In this document: in pieces, positions 5,207 to 6,259 of the stretch | Layout of the letters: every line of letters begins with the position of its first letter | How positions within the stretch are numbered: position 1 is the stretch's first letter | Origin: Thermoprotei archaeon | GTDB lineage: Archaea > Thermoproteota > Thermoprotei > Thermofilales > B15-G2 | Assembly (NCBI GenBank): GCA_003649445.1 | Contig: QMRV01000110.1 | Coordinates: forward strand, 1 to 6,259 | DNA length: 6,259 bases | Direction of reading: 5' to 3' | Made by a program: the position numbers and the translations under genes | The notes under the pieces: model-generated | Database searches by the model: none | What the model was told of the DNA's origin: nothing | Seen by the model: only the letters and a program-made list of their open reading frames with translations

Positions 5207-5759
5207 CTACTGTGAGCCCCCAGTATTTAAGCTTTTTAAGAGGTGTTAGCTTCAACAGCTTGTTCACAAATGTTTCTATTTCGTAAGGTTTCATTTCTCC
5301 AAATCTCTTAACAATATTCTCTATTTTCTCTCTAAGATGGTTTCTTTTCTCCATGAACCTGATCATTTCTGAGAAAGGTTTAGGCGATGGCTTATAGTAA
5401 AATATTTTTCTGGGTTCTCCGTCATCATCGTACCCGCTTAAGACAATGTCCTCCGCTATTAGCAACGGAACATCCTCGTAGGTTATGGTTTTTTCTTGCA
5501 GAAACCCGTTTCTTAATAATGATTTTAGATCTTCGTATATTTTCTCTGAAAAAGGTCCATAAATCCAAATTTTAAACTCGTACCCTGTAAGTTTCTGGGA
5601 TTTGGTTACTCTATTCTCCTTTAAATCGAAATGTTCAACCAGGAAAAGTAGCTTCTGAAGCTTCTTTCTACCATCTAGAGGTCTCTCAAATAGTTTATAG
5701 AATACATGTACGAGATAGTACAAAACTATAACCGATCTCGTAACAATTGTTTTAGCCAT
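5142..5759 (-). CDS. YwgA/Panacea (SocA, DUF4065)-like domain protein, possible antitoxin
   Basis: The protein has 205 residues. A first helix (VIVLYYLVHVFYKLF, 10-24) leads into GRKKLQKLLFLVE (30-42), then GYEFKIWIYGPFSEKIYEDL (59-78) and LLRNGFLQE (81-89). The order 'KKLQKLlyL ... yeF..y.YGPfS..iy.dl..L...G.l' is typical of YwgA-type proteins and of the related Panacea/SocA domain, which in bacteria and phages acts as an antitoxin or adaptor beside many unrelated toxins. The C-terminal half (about 130-205) is helical and charged, with EMIRFMEKRNHLREKIENI as a likely long helix. I chose the ATG at 5759 over an in-frame TTG at 5783: the TATA box puts the transcript start near 5776, and AGAGGTC (5774-5768) then serves as the ribosome site. 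It leads a two-gene operon and overlaps the next gene. The antitoxin role is inferred. Confidence 0.6.
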   Translation of the reverse strand: MAKTIVTRSVIVLYYLVHVFYKLFERPLDGRKKLQKLLFLVEHFDLKENRVTKSQKLTGYEFKIWIYGPFSEKIYEDLKSLLRNGFLQEKTITYEDVPLLIAEDIVLSGYDDDGEPRKIFYYKPSPKPFSEMIRFMEKRNHLREKIENIVKRFGEMKPYEIETFVNKLLKLTPLKKLKYWGLTVDEYLEKTANTRDKETYRGSEF

Positions 5760-5767
5760 CGCGCTTT

Positions 5768-5806
5768 GACCTCTTCTCCTCAATAGAGGAAGTACAGGTA
5801 TAAAAA
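5768..5806 (-). promoter_or_regulatory. Promoter and ribosome site of the Panacea/YwgA-like operon
   Basis: Read leftward, TTTTTATA (5806-5799) is a strong TATA box predicting a start near 5776. AGAGGTC (5774-5768) follows, about 9 nt before the ATG at 5759. This excludes the upstream in-frame TTG (5783), which would lie outside the transcript. Confidence 0.55.
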
Positions 5807-5831
5807 ACAGATAATTAAGTTTTTCTCAGGA

Positions 5832-5864
5832 TTAAAACTAGATTTGTTAATATTTAAGTTTTAA
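5832..5864. promoter_or_regulatory. 8-bp inverted repeat upstream of the operon promoter
   Basis: TTAAAACT (5832-5839) and AGTTTTAA (5857-5864) are perfect inverted copies, centres 25 bp apart, lying about 26-65 bp upstream of the TATA box. This could be a regulator site for the operon. The DNA is very AT-rich, so chance is a real alternative. Confidence 0.25.
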
Positions 5865-6259
5865 CATAAGAATCTTGAGCGAATAGATTTCCTTAAAAAC
5901 ATACCAAAATAAGCAAGCACATAGAAAATAAAACAATACCTAGCCGAAGAGGCCAAAACAAACTCCAAAGTAGCGGAGAAAATAACAAACATATTCGCAT
6001 ACAAAATGTAGGCCAAACTTATCTGTCTGAAATACTGAGAAACAGAAGTATAATGAAGGGGCTAAGTAAGGAACTTCTTCAACTTTTACAAGAGGTTATA
6101 AATTCCATGTAAGAATAATGAAGCAAGAGTAGGTCATGAATTCTAATGCTGTAACCATTTAGATTTCCCATGAAACCTGTATTTGTTCTTCATGATCTTT
6201 AATGTAAATAATTAAAATATAGTTTCCATTGAACTTTAACGATACTTTTTATGCTTATC
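5865..6259. other. Noncoding right flank with a doubtful coding relic
   Basis: No convincing gene is seen. A rightward open frame without an early start runs from 5897 to TAA 6110-6112 and ends in the helix-like MKGLSKELLQLLQEVINSM, whose ATG is at 6053. A neighbouring frame (5925-6008) reads KQYLAEEAKTNSKVAEKI. Together they might be one frameshifted small gene. Beyond 6112 the sequence is AT-rich with frequent stops and no RNA signature that I can recognise. Confidence 0.3.

Noticed and set aside
5760..5783. TTG start at 5783 for the Panacea/YwgA-like protein (213 residues)
   Set aside because: The predicted transcript start (about 5776) lies downstream of it, and its first codons coincide with the purine-rich ribosome site that serves the ATG at 5759.

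Overview
The window is AT-rich and looks like a chromosomal segment from a (hyper)thermophilic archaeon, most likely a member of the Thermoproteota (Crenarchaeota). The reasons are TTTAAA/TTATAA-type boxes about 25 nt ahead of likely transcript starts, very short leaders, Shine-Dalgarno sequences of the GGTGATC/GAGGT type, frequent AGG/AGA arginine codons, GTG and TTG starts, and a protein built on the archaeal CDC48/VAT N-domain. The genus cannot be told from the sequence. No rRNA, tRNA, CRISPR array or intact insertion sequence is visible.

Layout. Bases 1-259 (minus) hold the N-terminal part of a gene that runs off the left edge and resembles the ARPP-1 family. Bases 260-679 hold its promoter and otherwise noncoding DNA. 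A single-HKD phospholipase D-like protein (680-1270, minus) and a class II glutamine amidotransferase with a C-terminal winged-helix-like tail (1322-2374, plus) diverge from a 51-bp shared promoter region. Next comes a TTG-started gene (2472-3305, plus) that encodes a CDC48-type N-domain without any AAA ATPase module, joined to a C-terminal domain resembling a degenerate PD-(D/E)XK nuclease. It converges on a small gene of unknown function (3363-3752, minus), whose promoter carries two identical AGAAnTTCT dyads 20 bp apart.

Bases 3803-4477 contain no intact gene. They hold a start-less plus-strand reading frame (4043-4336) ending in a four-cysteine cluster like the Fe-S loop of endonuclease III-type DNA glycosylases, with decayed frames upstream: a probable pseudogene.

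The right part carries a two-gene minus-strand operon. The first gene (5142-5759) encodes a 205-residue protein with a YwgA/Panacea (SocA, DUF4065)-like domain. The second (4478-5206) overlaps it by 65 bp and encodes a 242-residue protein that I do not recognise. By analogy with Panacea-based toxin-antitoxin pairs this could be an undescribed archaeal pair, but that is inference. Bases 5807-6259 hold no convincing gene.

The genes do not form one obvious pathway. Nuclease- or DNA-repair-like pieces (PLD, PD-(D/E)XK-like, Fe-S glycosylase-like remnant) and a possible toxin-antitoxin pair suggest a mildly accessory region. The most interesting items are the AAA-less CDC48-N fusion, the Panacea/YwgA-like pair and the twin dyads.
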